From Perognathus longimembris pacificus (taxonomy: Eukaryota; Chordata; Mammalia; Rodentia; Heteromyidae), in NCBI RefSeq assembly GCF_023159225.1, contig NC_063167.1:75995298-76059297 (forward strand): 64,000 nucleotides of DNA, given 5' to 3'. This document shows, piece by piece, positions 1 to 11,216 of the stretch. Positions within the stretch are counted from its first letter, which is position 1. Every line of letters begins with the position of its first letter. The position numbers and the translations under genes are program-made. Under the pieces are notes generated by a model. The model was not told the DNA's origin. It saw only the letters and a program-made list of their open reading frames with translations, and made no database searches.

Positions 1-501
1 GTAGACTTGTGCATAATATATAGAAAAGCACCATATGAGGTCAGTACAGAGCTAGGAATATGTAAATAGTGTCTGATTTAATTTGACTTCAGTTGCTCCA
101 GTAGTACTTTCTCCTTCAGATTGCTTCTGTGTGACTCTCCTGTATACTGCCTTGTCTACAAACTGGTGTCTATTTTTTCATTTTCTTTTGAAGAAAAAAA
201 TTTTTTAAAGCAGCGAGTTGCAAAAATAGTTACATTTAAAAGCATTTATTGTAGACAAAATAAAATATACTTAAATTTTTAAGTGACCTTTTAAGAGGTT
301 GGACAGTGCTTTGAATGGAACCATTTTGTTTAAGGCTTTGAGGTGCCCAGTAGCTGGAGCAAGGAAAGAGCTGATTTTAAATTTCTTGGCGTAGAGCATT
401 ATATTGAGAATGTAATTTGCACTCCCAAGTATTTGCAGTGAAGCCTGAGAAAAATAGTGTTTTTTTTTTTTTTTGGAAAAAATGTCCCAAGTATTTGAAT
501 T
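1..501. other. MTF2 intron 1, unique sequence
   Basis: AT-rich intron sequence with no exon or recognisable repeat. The MTF2 promoter and exon 1 are not in the window. Confidence 0.6.
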
Positions 502-513
502 AAGAATGCACCT

Positions 514-712
514 AGGGCTGGGAAGGTGGCTTACTGGTAGAGTGCTTACCAAGCATATATGAAGCCCTGGGTTTGATTCCTCAGTATTACATAAACAGAA
601 AAAGCTGAAGTGGCACTGTGGCTCAAGTGGTAGCATGTCTGCCTTGAGCAAAAGAAGTTCAGGACAGTGTCTAGGCCCTGAGTTCAAGCACCAGAACTGG
701 AAGGAAAAAAAA
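514..712 (+). mobile_element. IDL-Geo SINE
   Basis: Complete dimer with an A-tail; TSD aagaatgcac (502-511 and 713-722). Confidence 0.85.
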
Positions 713-975
713 AAGAATGCACTTATTTCCTGATACTGAATATTTATAATATTAATGGGCAATAATTATGAAATTATGGTTATTAGGATGAAATTCACCA
801 TTCTTGAACTTGAGATAAACAACCTGGTTAAACAATTTTTTTCTAGATGGCACAGATTTAATAGTTCTTTAAGTTATACATTTTGTTTCAATTCTCTGTT
901 CAAAATTTTATTACATGTATTCGGTTTAAGATCATTGACTCTGATATGAATTGTAAACTTTTCATTAGGCTTTTG

Positions 976-1203
976 TATTCAGGTCTTGGTTCTTGAATGC
1001 CTGAGGGGTTTTCCCTGAGCTGCTTTTGCTGAAGGCTAGCACTCTACCACTTGAGCCACATCTGTACTTCCTGCTTTTTTGGTGATTAATTGGAGAAGAG
1101 TCATTCAGACTTTTCTGCCTGGGCTGGCTTTGAACCATGATCCTCAGATTTCAGCCTCCTGAGTAGCTAGGAGGATTACAGGTGTGAGCCACCAGTACTT
1201 GGC
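976..1203 (-). mobile_element. 7SL/B1-headed SINE with Geo-like tail
   Basis: Head reads gagtagctagg and gattacaggtgtgagccacc at the right end; near-identical tttcattagg on both flanks. Confidence 0.75.
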
Positions 1204-1219
1204 TTTCATTAGGTTTTTT

Positions 1220-1312
1220 CCTCTCCCTCCCTCCCTTCCTCCCTCCCTCCCTCCCTCCCTCCCTCCCTTCCTCCCTCCCTCCCTCCCTCCCTCCCTCCCT
1301 CCCTTCCTTTCT
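1220..1312. repeat. (CCCT)n microsatellite
   Basis: About 93 bp of ccct/cctt units, abutting the 3' tail of the minus-strand SINE at 1313-1570. Confidence 0.95.
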
Positions 1313-1570
1313 CATCCTGGGACTAAATTGAAAACTCAAGGCCTGGGATTTGACCCTGAGTCTCTTTGTGCTCAAGGCTACCATTCTACTAGACACTTGA
1401 GCTATAGATCAACTTTGGCTTTAGACACTTGAGCCACAGTGCCACTTGCGGCTTTTCCTGAGTAGTAAGAGGCTCATGGACTTTCTGCCCAGGCTGAGTT
1501 CAGACAATTCTCAGGTCTCAGCCTCAGTAGATAGGATACAGGTGTGAGACACCAGTGTCCACAGTGTCCA
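1313..1570 (-). mobile_element. 7SL/B1-headed SINE with Geo-like tail
   Basis: Internal small duplication of the 'acacttgagc' block; its tail is replaced by the (CCCT)n repeat. Confidence 0.7.
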
Positions 1571-1581
1571 GCTTATTTTGC

Positions 1582-1788
1582 CTTTTTTTTTTTTTTTTGC
1601 CATTTTGGAGTGTGAATTCAGGGCCTGAGCACTGTCCCTGGTTTCTTTTTGCTATGAGGCTAGCACTCTGCCACTTGAGCCACAGCACCACTTCTGGCCG
1701 TTTTCTGTATATATGGTGCTGGGGAATTGAACCCAGGGCTTCATGCATGCTAGGCAAGCACCCTTGCCAGTAGGCCATATTCCCAGCC
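1582..1788 (-). mobile_element. IDL-Geo SINE
   Basis: First of three successive insertions sharing the target word cttattttg (1572 and 1789). Confidence 0.85.
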
Positions 1789-1798
1789 CTTATTTTGC

Positions 1799-2003
1799 TT
1801 TTTTTTTTTTGGCCAGTCCTGGGGCGTGGACTCAGGGCCTGAGCACTGTCCCTGGCTTCTTCTTGCTCAAGGCTAGCACTCTGCCACTTGAGCCACAGCA
1901 CCACTTCTGGCCATTTTCTGTATATGTGGTGCTGGGGAATCGAACCCAGGGCCTCATGTATACGTGGCAAGCACTCTTTCCACTAGGCCATATCCCCAGC
2001 CCC
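1799..2003 (-). mobile_element. IDL-Geo SINE
   Basis: Second insertion at the same target word (cttattttg at 1789 and 2004). Confidence 0.87.
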
Positions 2004-2037
2004 CTTATTTTGCTTTTACAAAAACGTTTAAAAAATA

Positions 2038-2264
2038 TTTTGGTCGATCATGGAGCTTGAAATCTGGGCCTGGGAACTGTCCTAGAGCTCTTCGTCTCAA
2101 GGCTAGCACTCTACCACCACTTGAGCCGCAGTGCCACTAACAGTTTTCTGGTGGTTAATTGGAGATGACAGTTTCAGGGAATTCTTACCTGGGCTGGCCT
2201 TGAACAGCTATCCTCAGATCTCAGCCTCCTGAGGAGCTAGGATTACAGGCGTGAGATGCCCTGC
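2038..2264 (-). mobile_element. 7SL/B1-headed SINE with Geo-like tail
   Basis: Third insertion beside the same word (cttattttg at 2004 and 2267); head gattacaggcgtgagat. Confidence 0.75.
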
Positions 2265-2287
2265 TTCTTATTTTGTTTTTCAAAAGA

Positions 2288-2640
2288 TAATTTGACCTCT
2301 GGGTCTTGTGCTCTTTCTCTAATGGTATTTTGCTGATTAACTGGAGATAGTCTCAGATTTTTCTCTTGAATACCTAGGATTATTATTTTTTTTTTTGGCC
2401 AGTCCTGGGCCTTGGACTCAGGGCCGGAGCACTGTCCCTGGCTTCCTTTTTGCTCAAGTCTAGCACTCTGCCACTTGAGCCACAGCGCCACTTCTGGCCA
2501 TTTTCTGTATATGTGGTGCTGGGGAATCGAACCCAGGGCCTCATGTATACGAGGCAAGCTCTCTTGCCACTAGGCCATATCCCCAGCCCCTACCTAGGAT
2601 TATTGACATGAGCCTTAAGTGAGTGCTACAGCACCAAGCT
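2288..2640 (-). mobile_element. Old 7SL/B1-headed SINE, interrupted
   Basis: Degraded pieces 2288-2384 and 2605-2640 (gattaactggagatag, then ggattattgacatgagcc) split by the IDL-Geo copy at 2385-2590. Confidence 0.55.
2385..2590 (-). mobile_element. IDL-Geo SINE
   Basis: TSD tacctaggattatt (2371-2384 and 2591-2604); nested in an older SINE. Confidence 0.88.
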
Positions 2641-2642
2641 TT

Positions 2643-2851
2643 TATTTTTTTTTTTTTTGGCTAGTCCTGGGCCTTGGACTCAGGGCTTGAGCACCATCCC
2701 TGGCTTCTTCCCGCTCAAGGCTAGCACTCTGCCACCTGAGCCACAGCGCCCCTTCTGGCCGCTTTCCATATATGTGGTGCTGGGGAATCGAACCGAGAGT
2801 TTCATGTGTAGGAGGCAAGCACTCTTGCCACTAGGCCATATTCCCAGCCCC
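2643..2851 (-). mobile_element. IDL-Geo SINE
   Basis: Full dimer, right end ccatattcccagcccc. Confidence 0.85.
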
Positions 2852-2885
<34 letters not shown>

Positions 2886-3018
2886 GGCAGTCCTGGGGCT
2901 TGAACTCAGGGCCTGGGCACTGTCCCTTAGCTTCTTTTGTTCATGGCTAGCACTCTACCACTTGAGCCACAGTGCTACTTGCAGCCTTTTCTGTTTATGT
3001 GACACTGAGGAATTGAAC
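2852..3018 (-). mobile_element. IDL-Geo SINE, head truncated
   Basis: Starts with a (CTTTT)n tail, ends at the dimer junction 'gaggaattgaac', directly abutting the next element. Confidence 0.75.
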
Positions 3019-3320
3019 TAGCCAGGCACTGGTCTCTTATACTTGTAATAGTACTAGCTACTTAGGAGGCGGAGATCTCAGGATTGCAGATTGAAAGAAG
3101 CCTGGGCAAGAAAGTCTTTGAGACAATCATGGTTTGAAGCAAGCCTGGGCAGGAAAGTCTTTGAGACTCTTACCTCCAATTAGCCACCAGAAAAATGAGA
3201 AGTGGCACTGTGGCTCAAAGTAGTAGAGTGCTAAGCCTTGAGCAAAAAGAACTCAGGGTTAGCTCCCAGGTCCTGTGTTCCAGTCTGGCACCCTCCCCCG
3301 CCCTGCAAAAAAAAAAAAAA
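3019..3320 (+). mobile_element. 7SL/B1-headed SINE with internal duplication
   Basis: The block 'gcctgggcaagaaagtctttgaga' type text occurs twice (about 3101-3123 and 3144-3167). A14 tail. Confidence 0.7.
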
Positions 3321-3425
3321 GGTTAGAAACCTCAGTGGTACTTTATAACATTCTGCTTCCTAGTAACACAACACACCCAAAAAACGTATGTTAAGAATGT
3401 TAGTTTACTTTGGTATTAAAAAGTA

Positions 3426-3621
3426 CTTTTTTTTTGGCCAGTCCTGGGGCTTGAACTCAGGTCCTGTGCACTGTCCCTGAGCTTCTTTTGCTCAAGGCAA
3501 GCCCACATGAGCCACAACATCACTTCCAGCTTTTTTCTGTTTATGTGGTGCTGAGGAATCGAACCCAGGGCTTCATGCATGCTAGGTAAGCACTCTACCA
3601 TTAAGCCACATTCCCAGCCCC
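3426..3621 (-). mobile_element. IDL-Geo SINE
   Basis: Older variant with gcatgctagg and taagccacattcccagcccc in the left half. Confidence 0.82.
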
Positions 3622-3762
3622 AACTACTAATTTTGAATTTGGCTTATTCTTGCTTTTCTAAAAGCCGGAGGCTAGCTACTTGGCTTTTTGTGATCTCTAT
3701 TATTTTAATGTTGGCTTTAAATATTTTATATTTAATATCAAAATATGTAATATTTTAATGGT

Positions 3763-3863
3763 TTTTTTTTTTTTTGGCCAGTTCTGGGCAGTTCAGGGCC
3801 TGAGCACTGTCCCTGGCTTCTTTTTGCTCAAGGCTAGCATTCTTCCACTTGAGCCACAGCGCA
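3763..3863 (-). mobile_element. IDL-Geo SINE, right half only
   Basis: T-tail and Geo part; breaks off after gagccacagcgc. Confidence 0.75.
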
Positions 3864-4119
3864 AGATCTTTAGATCTCTTTCAATTTTAAAGGAAAAAGT
3901 ACTGGATATAGTAGTTTTGATTGGCATTTACTTTGTTTCCGGGCTTGAAACATTAGTGCATGCTCTCCTGGCCTCTAGGGTTTCTAATGTTGAAGGATTT
4001 GCTTCTTTAAGTAACTTGGTTCCATCTTAAAGATTTCAGCATTCTTTGTACTTTTGGCAATTTAACTCTAATGTGAAATGGAGAGTTTTTGCTCTGGTTC
4101 CAAGTGCTCGTTGATTTCT

Positions 4120-4325
4120 TTTTTTTCTTTTTGGCCAGTCCTGGGCTTTGGACTCAGGGCCTGAGCACTGTCCCTGGCTTCTTCCCGCTCAAGGCTAGCA
4201 CTCTGCCACTTGAGCCACAGCACCGCTTCTGGCCGTTTTCTGTATATGTGGTGCTGGGGAATCGAACCTAGGGCCTCGTGTATCCGAGGCAGGCACTCTT
4301 GCCACTAGGCTATATCCCCAGCCCC
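4120..4325 (-). mobile_element. IDL-Geo SINE
   Basis: Flanks gctcgttgatttcttt and gcttgttgatttcttt form a TSD with one difference. Young subtype with cttcccgctc. Confidence 0.87.
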
Positions 4326-4464
4326 GCTTGTTGATTTCTTTGCTTAAATTTGGGGACTTTTCTGTTACAATTTCATTGAATAAATTTTCTGTGTTTTTTT
4401 TTGGGGGGGAGGGGTATATTTCTGCTTCTACACTAAAGGTATATAGGTTGCTTGTTCTCATTGT

Positions 4465-4684
4465 CTCTGCTGTACTAGGGCTTGAACTCAGGGTTTCAGG
4501 CTCTTATTTGGCTTCTTGTTCAAGGCTGGACCTCTATCACTTGAGTCACACTTCTGCTTCCACCTTTTTGCTGGTTAATTGGAGATAAGTCTTAGACTTG
4601 GCTGCCTGGATTGGGTCTGGGTAGCTATCCTTAGATCTCAGCCCCCTGAGTAGCTACAATATTAGGTGAACTATAAGCATCCAG
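4465..4684 (-). mobile_element. 7SL/B1-headed SINE with Geo-like tail
   Basis: Contains gctggttaattggagataag and agctatccttagatctcagc. Confidence 0.7.
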
Positions 4685-4724
4685 TTCATTTGGTCTCTTA
4701 ATTGTGTCCCAGAAGTCTTGGATG

Positions 4725-4751
4725 TTTGTTTGTTTGTTTGTTTGTTTGTTT
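4725..4751. repeat. (TTTG)n microsatellite
   Basis: Six to seven tttg units forming the tail of the minus-strand SINE at 4752-4947. Confidence 0.9.
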
Positions 4752-4947
4752 TTTGGCCAGTCCTGGGCCTTGGACTCAGGGCCTGAGCACTGTCCCTGGC
4801 TTCTTCCCGCTCAAGGCTAGCACTCTGCCACTTGAGCCACAGCGCCGCTTCTGGCCGTTTTCTGTATATGTGGTGCTGGGGAATCGAACCTAGGGCCTCA
4901 TGTATCCGAGGCAGGCACTCTTGCCACTAGGCTATATCCCCAGCCCC
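4752..4947 (-). mobile_element. IDL-Geo SINE
   Basis: TSD agtcttggatgtttg (4714-4728 and 4948-4962); (TTTG)n tail; nearly identical to the copy at 9542-9745. Confidence 0.9.
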
Positions 4948-5089
4948 AGTCTTGGATGTTTGATTTCCTGGTTGTTTGTTGTTTTTTCCTTCTTTTTTGC
5001 TATTTGAATTTTTATAATGCCCCAACTTTATCTTCAACTCTTGATTGTCTTTCTTCTACTTGGTCTAGTCTATCGATGACACTTTGCAT

Positions 5090-5301
5090 TAATTTTTTTT
5101 TCCCTAGTCTTGGGGCTTGGACTCAGAGCCTGGGTACTGTCTTTGAGCCTCTCTGTGCTCAAAGGCTAGCACTCTACCACTTGAGCCACAGTGTCACTTC
5201 CATCCAGCCTTTTCTGTTTTTATGGTACTGAGGAATCGAACCAAGGGCATGATTCATGCATGATAGGCAACCACTCCACCACTAAGCCACATTACCAGCC
5301 C
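5090..5301 (-). mobile_element. IDL-Geo SINE
   Basis: Diverged copy with small insertions (catgattcatgcatgatagg). Confidence 0.78.
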
Positions 5302-5413
5302 TTCATAGAGTTTTAAATGTGATTTAATGAGCTTTTCCTTTCCAATATCCCCCTCTCCTCTAAGCTTTCTTTTTTGCTGAATTTCTCACCTGAGTTGGTG
5401 TCCTTATCCTCTA

Positions 5414-5668
5414 GTTTTTTTTTTTTGGGGTGGGGGGGGTGTGGGGGAGGTTGGTTGTAGCGCTTGAACTTCGGGCCTAGGAGATGTCCTAGAGCTTTTT
5501 CACTCTAGGCTAGCACTCTACCACTTTGAGCCACAGCACCACTTCATTTTTCTGGGGGTTAATTGTATATAAGAGTTTTATGGACATTCCTGCCCAACCT
5601 CCATCCTCAGATCTCAGCTTCCTATGTAGCTAGGATTATAGTACAAGAGCCACTGGAGCCCAAGCTCT
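5414..5668 (-). mobile_element. 7SL/B1-headed SINE with Geo-like tail
   Basis: Tail carries a G-rich segment (5427-5450). Confidence 0.68.
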
Positions 5669-6025
5669 TTTCTAGGTTTAAATTTGACCTCTCTCCTTCA
5701 TCTGTTTATTTGAATCCTCCTTGAAGATATTGGTAAGTTAAAAAATATCTTTTAACTCTTAGGTATTTCTATCATATCAGTGTTTAGACCTAGTTATTGA
5801 GGCATGAACTTGGACGAGTCATATTGTTTTTCTTTTCATATTTATTATTTCTGTTGTGATTTGCATGCTTTTTGGGATGACTGTCTCCTGTTTTTTTTTT
5901 TTGCATTTCACTGTTACATTTCCTTACCTCAACTGTATTCTAGTCAGTTTCACTTCCTTCATCATACTCCCCACCCCCCACCCCAAATCCCCCTAAGGTT
6001 TCCTTTTTTAATTTTCTTTCTTTCT

Positions 6026-6262
6026 TTTTTTTAATTAGTCATGGGGCTTGAACTCAGGGTCTGGGCACTGTCCCTGAGCTCTTTAGCTCAAGGTTAGTAC
6101 TTTACCACTTTGAGCCACAGAGCCATTTCCAGTTTTCTGGTGGTTAATTGGAGATGAGTCCCACGGACTTTCCTGCCTGGGCTGGCTTTGAACCGTGATC
6201 CTGAGATCTCAGCCTCCTGAATATAAGTTAGGATTACAGGCATGAGCCAGCAGTGCCCTGTC
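6026..6262 (-). mobile_element. 7SL/B1-headed SINE with Geo-like tail
   Basis: Tggttaattggagatgagtc in the middle; head aggattacaggcatgagcc. Confidence 0.75.
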
Positions 6263-6416
6263 CTTATTTCATTTTCATAATTACAAATAATTATTTCAAA
6301 ATATTCAACCTACTTGTCATTTCCAGCAAAACTCTCCCACAAAATCTGTACCCACCAACAGAATATCTATGCTGCCTCATGGATGACTTGGAATGTACTA
6401 CAAAGTAACTCAACTT

Positions 6417-6610
6417 CTTTTTTTTTGGCCAGTCCTGGAGCTTGAACTCAGGGCCTGAGCACTGTCCCTGGCTTCTTTTTGCTCAAGGCAAGGACTCTCC
6501 CACTTGTGCCACAACGCTACTCTGGCTTTTTTTTAATATATGTGGTGCTGAGGAATCAAACCCAGGGTTTCATTTTATGTATGCAAGGCAAGCACTTTAC
6601 CACGTCCCTT
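6417..6610 (-). mobile_element. IDL-Geo SINE
   Basis: Left end damaged after 'ctttaccacgtccc'. Confidence 0.78.
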
Positions 6611-6757
6611 AGTATGTATGTCTTTTAGGTCTAGCTCCCATGTATTAATGAATACATATATCTTGGTTTTTTTATTTGCTTTGCTAAGTTGTCCTCTAGT
6701 TGCATTTGTTTCCTTGCAAATGACATTCCAATTTGTGTATTTTATTTATTTTTATTG

Positions 6758-6980
6758 TTTGTGGGGCTTTAACTCGGCCTAGGCACTGTCTCTGAGCTCT
6801 TTTGTTCATGGCTAGTGCTCTACCACTTTGAGCCATAGCTCTACTTCTGGTTTTCTGGTGGTTAATTCAAGATTAGTCTCACAGACTTTCCTGCCCAGTC
6901 TAGCTTTGAGCTGTAATCCTCAGATCTCACTCAGCCTCTTGAATAGCTAGGATTACAGGCCTGAGCCATCAATGCTTTGT
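6758..6980 (-). mobile_element. 7SL/B1-headed SINE with Geo-like tail
   Basis: Ggggctttaactcgg start, aggattacaggcctgagcc end. Confidence 0.72.
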
Positions 6981-7337
6981 TTTCCTTATGACCATTAATA
7001 TTCCATCATATATTATATGTAGCATAGACACACAAACAAATGTACACACATCATTGTTGGGTTGTTGTTGGGTACCTTAGTTGATTCCATTGTTTGGCTA
7101 GTGTGCTGTTTTTTTTTTTGGGGGGGAGGTGTGTTTAGCAACACATCTCTTCAGGATTTAAACCTTAGTACCATTGAGAAAGGAGAAAAGAAACTACCCT
7201 AATGGCAGTGGCATAAAAGAAACCAGATAGAGTAATACAACTAAAAGCAGTTGAAACCTACTACTACACTACCAGTAAGGAGGAAAGAAAATGACAAGAA
7301 TAATGTAGAATAACTGTACAGTTATAAATTAAAGTAA

Positions 7338-7640
7338 GGTTCGGCATGGTAATATATACCTATAATTCCAGTTATTCAGGAGGTAGAGACTGTGAATATT
7401 ATGTTTGTGGCCAGCCTGAGCAAAAAGTTTATGAGATCCTCACCCAACTCAACCAGCAATCTAGGTGTGATGATGTGTTTCTGTCAGTGGGAGGCCTTAG
7501 GTAGTAGGAAGTGGGCTCCAAGCACAAAACAAGACACTATCTGAAAATTACCCTAAAGCAAGAAGGACGTGGGGGTATGGCACAAGTGATAGCAAATTAC
7601 CAAATGTGAGACCCTGACTGCTAACTTTAGAAGTATTAGA
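7338..7640 (+). mobile_element. Old B1/7SL-type SINE
   Basis: Begins ggcatggtaatatatacctat, then ttcaggaggtagag and gtggccagcctgagc. The 3' part is not Geo-like. Confidence 0.5.
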
Positions 7641-7859
7641 GGAAGCAGAGGTGAGAGGGTGCCCAAATGAACCAAAAACTCTTGTAAATAAAATCAGGTG
7701 GAATTATGAAGAGGAATTAAAAACATAAATATAAAATATTATTAAAATATGGTAAATTAGTACTAACAATACTGAAACATGGTGGAAAAAAGTTGAAAAA
7801 TGATAAAAGTATTGGAGAAGTTCCTTTCTGGATCCTTTACTATTGGAATCTGTAACGGA

Positions 7860-9100
7860 TGTGTGTGTGTCGACAGTGAGTCCTGGCTAGAGTCTGTTAT
7901 TTTTAGTTTTTAGTGTTCAGGCTGGTGCTGTTAAGAAGGATGCAGTGTCAGCTTCAGGGCTCTGTTCACTTTAGAAGTGCTCTTTGCGTGCTAGGAATTG
8001 CTGTTTGCTCCAGTGAGCTTTGTGGCCTGTGTGCTGCTCAGATTCCAGCTTATTCCAGAGGGCCCCTGTTTGTACACCAGGGCAGCAAATATCCAAGCCA
8101 TGGAGAGTGGGAGATGCAAACTGCACTGAGACCTGCACTGGAGGTGGTGAGCCATGGGGACCTGGTGCTTTGCCTGCTTGTGTCAGGCCTGTCACATTGT
8201 TTCTTGCCGTAAATCACCCTGAGGAAGGTAGGAAGCAGGAATAATCAAGATCTTCATGATTTGGTCTCAGAGCTCACTATCCTAGCCTGCAGCAAACCAC
8301 ATGCTTCAATGAAGCACAGCTCTCCAGAAGCTGAGCACTGTGCTGCTGATCACTAGGCTTGGACCTCTTAATTTTTATAGGAACTGTCAAGCTATGAAGC
8401 TCACTCTTGTTACAGAGGACATGATCACCAACCATGACAACTTCCATAGTCCAAACCCTGCGGTTTAAACTTTAAAGCAGGTCAGTGTCTAATCCATGTC
8501 CTTTCCACAAATGCCTCTAGTGACCAAGCACTGTGGCAGGTTGTCCCTAGGCTCCCTGCCTTGGGAGTATTCTTCTTTTCAGGTTACCATAGTAGCTCGG
8601 TCTCAAATGATAGGCCCTCTCAAAGAACTGTGAGATAGCAACTTCTTCTCCAGGGTCAAACAGCCATACTGTAGTCTTTGTCAGACCTGCTGGATTTAAA
8701 GATTTCAAAAACTGTAGGCTTATTTTGCTTGTAGAATTGCCAGTCTCGGGGCTGGGGATATGGCCTAGTGGCAAGAGTGCTTGCCTCGTATACAAGAAGC
8801 CCTGGGTTCGATTCCCCAGCACCACATATACAGAAAATGGGCAGAAGTGGGGCTGTGGCTCAAGTGGCAGAGTGCTAGCCTTGAGCAAAAGGAAGCCAGG
8901 GACAGTGCTCAGGCCCTGAGTCCAAGGCCCAGGACTGGCAAAAACAAAACAAAAAAAAAACAAACAAGAATTGCCAGTCTCTTGTGAACAGGGCTGCCTA
9001 ACTTACCTTGTTTGTAGTAATACCTTTGTGTCTCCACCTACTTTTAGTCCTGTCAAGGTCATTTTAGGTCAAGTTGGAGAAAATGAATATAGATTGTTCT
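7860..9100 (-). pseudogene. Unrecognised pseudogene-like stretch, split by a SINE
   Basis: On the minus strand a protein-like run reads ISLQFLKSLNPAGLTKTTVW then LFDPGEEVAISQFFERAYHL (about 8547-8760). It continues below with stops and fragments such as MEVVMVGDHVLCNKSELHSL. The sequence is more G+C-rich than nearby intron and carries no SINE text except the insertion at 8748-8966. It may be an old processed pseudogene. I cannot name the parent, and chance coding is possible. Confidence 0.35.
8748..8966 (+). mobile_element. IDL-Geo SINE
   Basis: TSD agaattgccagtctc (8733-8747 and 8967-8981). Splits the pseudogene-like stretch. Confidence 0.9.
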
Positions 9101-9107
9101 TTCTTTT

Positions 9108-9306
9108 CCTTTTTTTGGCCAGTCCTGGGGCTTGAACTTGGCTCAGTGATTGTCCCTGAGCTTCTTTTTGCTCAAGGCTAGCACTCTGCCAGTTGAGCCA
9201 CAGCACCACTTCTGGCCGTTTTCTATATATGTGGTGCTGAGGAATCGAACCCCAGGCTTCATGTATAGGAGGCAAGCACTCTTGCAACTAGGCCATATTC
9301 CCAGCC
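9108..9306 (-). mobile_element. IDL-Geo SINE
   Basis: First of a head-to-tail run of three; its right end supplied the target for the next. Confidence 0.85.
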
Positions 9307-9317
9307 CTGGATATCTT

Positions 9318-9529
9318 TTTTTTTTTTTTTTTTTTGGCCAGTCCTGGGGCTTGGACTCAGGGCCTGAGCACCCGTCCCTGGCTTCTTTTTGCTCAAGGCT
9401 AGCACTCTGCCACTTGAGCCACAGCGCCACTTCTGGCCATTTTCTGTATATGTGGTGCTGGGGAATCGAACCCAGGGCCTCATGTATATGAGGCAGGCAC
9501 TCTTGCCACTAGGCCATATCCCCAGCCCA
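9318..9529 (-). mobile_element. IDL-Geo SINE
   Basis: Flanked by ccctggatatctttt (about 9305 and 9531). Confidence 0.88.
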
Positions 9530-9541
9530 GCCCTGGATATC

Positions 9542-9745
9542 TTTTTTTTTTTTTGGCCAGTCCTGGGCCTTGGACTCAGGGCCTGAGCACTGTCCCTGGC
9601 TTCTTCCCGCTCAAGGCTAGCACTCTGCCACTTGAGCCACAGCGCCGCTTCTGGCCGTTTTCTGTATATGTGGTGCTGGGGAATCGAACCTAGGGCCTCG
9701 TGTATCCGAGGCAGGCACTCTTGCCACTAGGCTATATCCCCAGCC
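9542..9745 (-). mobile_element. IDL-Geo SINE
   Basis: Flanked by ctggatatcttt at 9533 and 9746. Young cttcccgctc subtype. Confidence 0.88.
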
Positions 9746-9867
9746 CTGGATATCTTTAAAATATTAAAACCACTCATTAAACACTAGTAGCTCCTTAACA
9801 ACAAGTACTATTTTATAAATTTGACTATTTAAGGTATGTCAATTTTGTAATTCTGTAAAAGTTGTCC

Positions 9868-10069
9868 TTTTTTTTTTTTTTTTGGCGAGTCCTGGGGCTT
9901 GAAGTCTGGTCTGGGCACTGTCCCTGAGCTTTTGCTCAAGGTTAGGATAGCACTTTACCAACCACTTATGCTATTTCTGACCTTTTCTGTGTATGTGGTA
10001 CTAAGGAATGGAACCCAGGGCTTCATGCATGCTAAGCAAATGCTCTACCACTAAGCCACATTCCCAGCC
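9868..10069 (-). mobile_element. IDL-Geo SINE
   Basis: Diverged left half (gcatgctaagcaaatgc). Confidence 0.8.
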
Positions 10070-10168
10070 CAGTGGTTGTCCATTTTTTGTCTGGCTGGTT
10101 TCACTTAGCATAGTTTCTTCAAGGCTTTGTATTGTAGCTTGCTACAGGGTTTCTTTCTTTCTTTTTCC

Positions 10169-10170
<2 letters not shown>

Positions 10171-10208
<38 letters not shown>

Positions 10209-10396
10209 AGTCCTGGGGCTTGAACTCAGGGCGTGAGCACTGTCCCTGGCTTCTTTTTGCTCAAGGCTAGCACTCTACCACTTGAGCCATAGCGCCACTT
10301 TTGGCTTTTTCTAAATATGTAGTGCTGTGGAATTGAACCCAGGGCTTCATGTATACAAGGCACACAGTCTACCACTAGGCCATATTCCCAGCCTTG
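10171..10396 (-). mobile_element. IDL-Geo SINE
   Basis: Long T-tail of about 35; flanks tacagggtttct (10143) and tacagggtttct (10399). Confidence 0.87.
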
Positions 10397-11216
10397 TTAC
10401 AGGGTTTCTAATAATTTATTTTTAGGTTTCTTTAACTTTTTTGTATTAAAACTTTTTCTTTTTCTAACTAAGCTTTCATGTTATATTGGGATTATTGTGT
10501 ATATAGTTTGTCGTATGTTTTTACTTTATTAATCTATATAAGTTATGGGTAAGAGGATATATTGTTAATTTCTACAGGTTTGCAACATATTCCAGTTAAG
10601 CTCACTCCCTGCCTTCTTCTTCCCTTCCCAAAATAGTCTTAGTAGTTTTAACATTGTTTTATTTTCTCAGTTGCAAACAATCCACTTCAAGCATATTGGT
10701 GCTCTTTCAGTTTCTGTTGTCATTGTATGTTTACTTAGTAAAACAACTTATATCAGAACAGTGAAACAGAATACTTTGTTATATTTCAAGGTAATTGGGT
10801 TGGAGTTGTGAGTAACATTTAGGCTCTTATTACTTCCCAAAACTGAAAAGAGAATTTATGTAGGTAGCATTATGCTATTTTGTGTAGAATAAACTTGTAT
10901 GTAAGTTACACTTATTTTGTTATTTCAAGTGTTTTATTCATATACAATTACTTGTCTTTGGGTTTGTTGAAGTAGAAACACACCATTCTGATATCTTTGC
11001 TTAAAACTCAATATTCTTTTTGATTGAAATACTTCATTTGACTGAAATTTTGTGAAACTTGTCTTAAATTTTTTCCAATTTTTTTCTAAAGATTAAATTT
11101 AGTAGTGATTCCCTGTATAGCAGTATATTTACTATTGTAAATCTACCCATCTACTGCCTTCCAAAGTATTAACTATCTTAGCTGTGTTATAATCAAGAGA
11201 TTAAGGTTTAAATAAC
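10397..11216. other. MTF2 intron 1, unique AT-rich stretch
   Basis: No SINE, exon or RNA gene seen. Confidence 0.6.

Noticed and set aside
1184..1432. Proline/leucine/serine-rich ORF
   Set aside because: Encoded by the (CCCT)n repeat.
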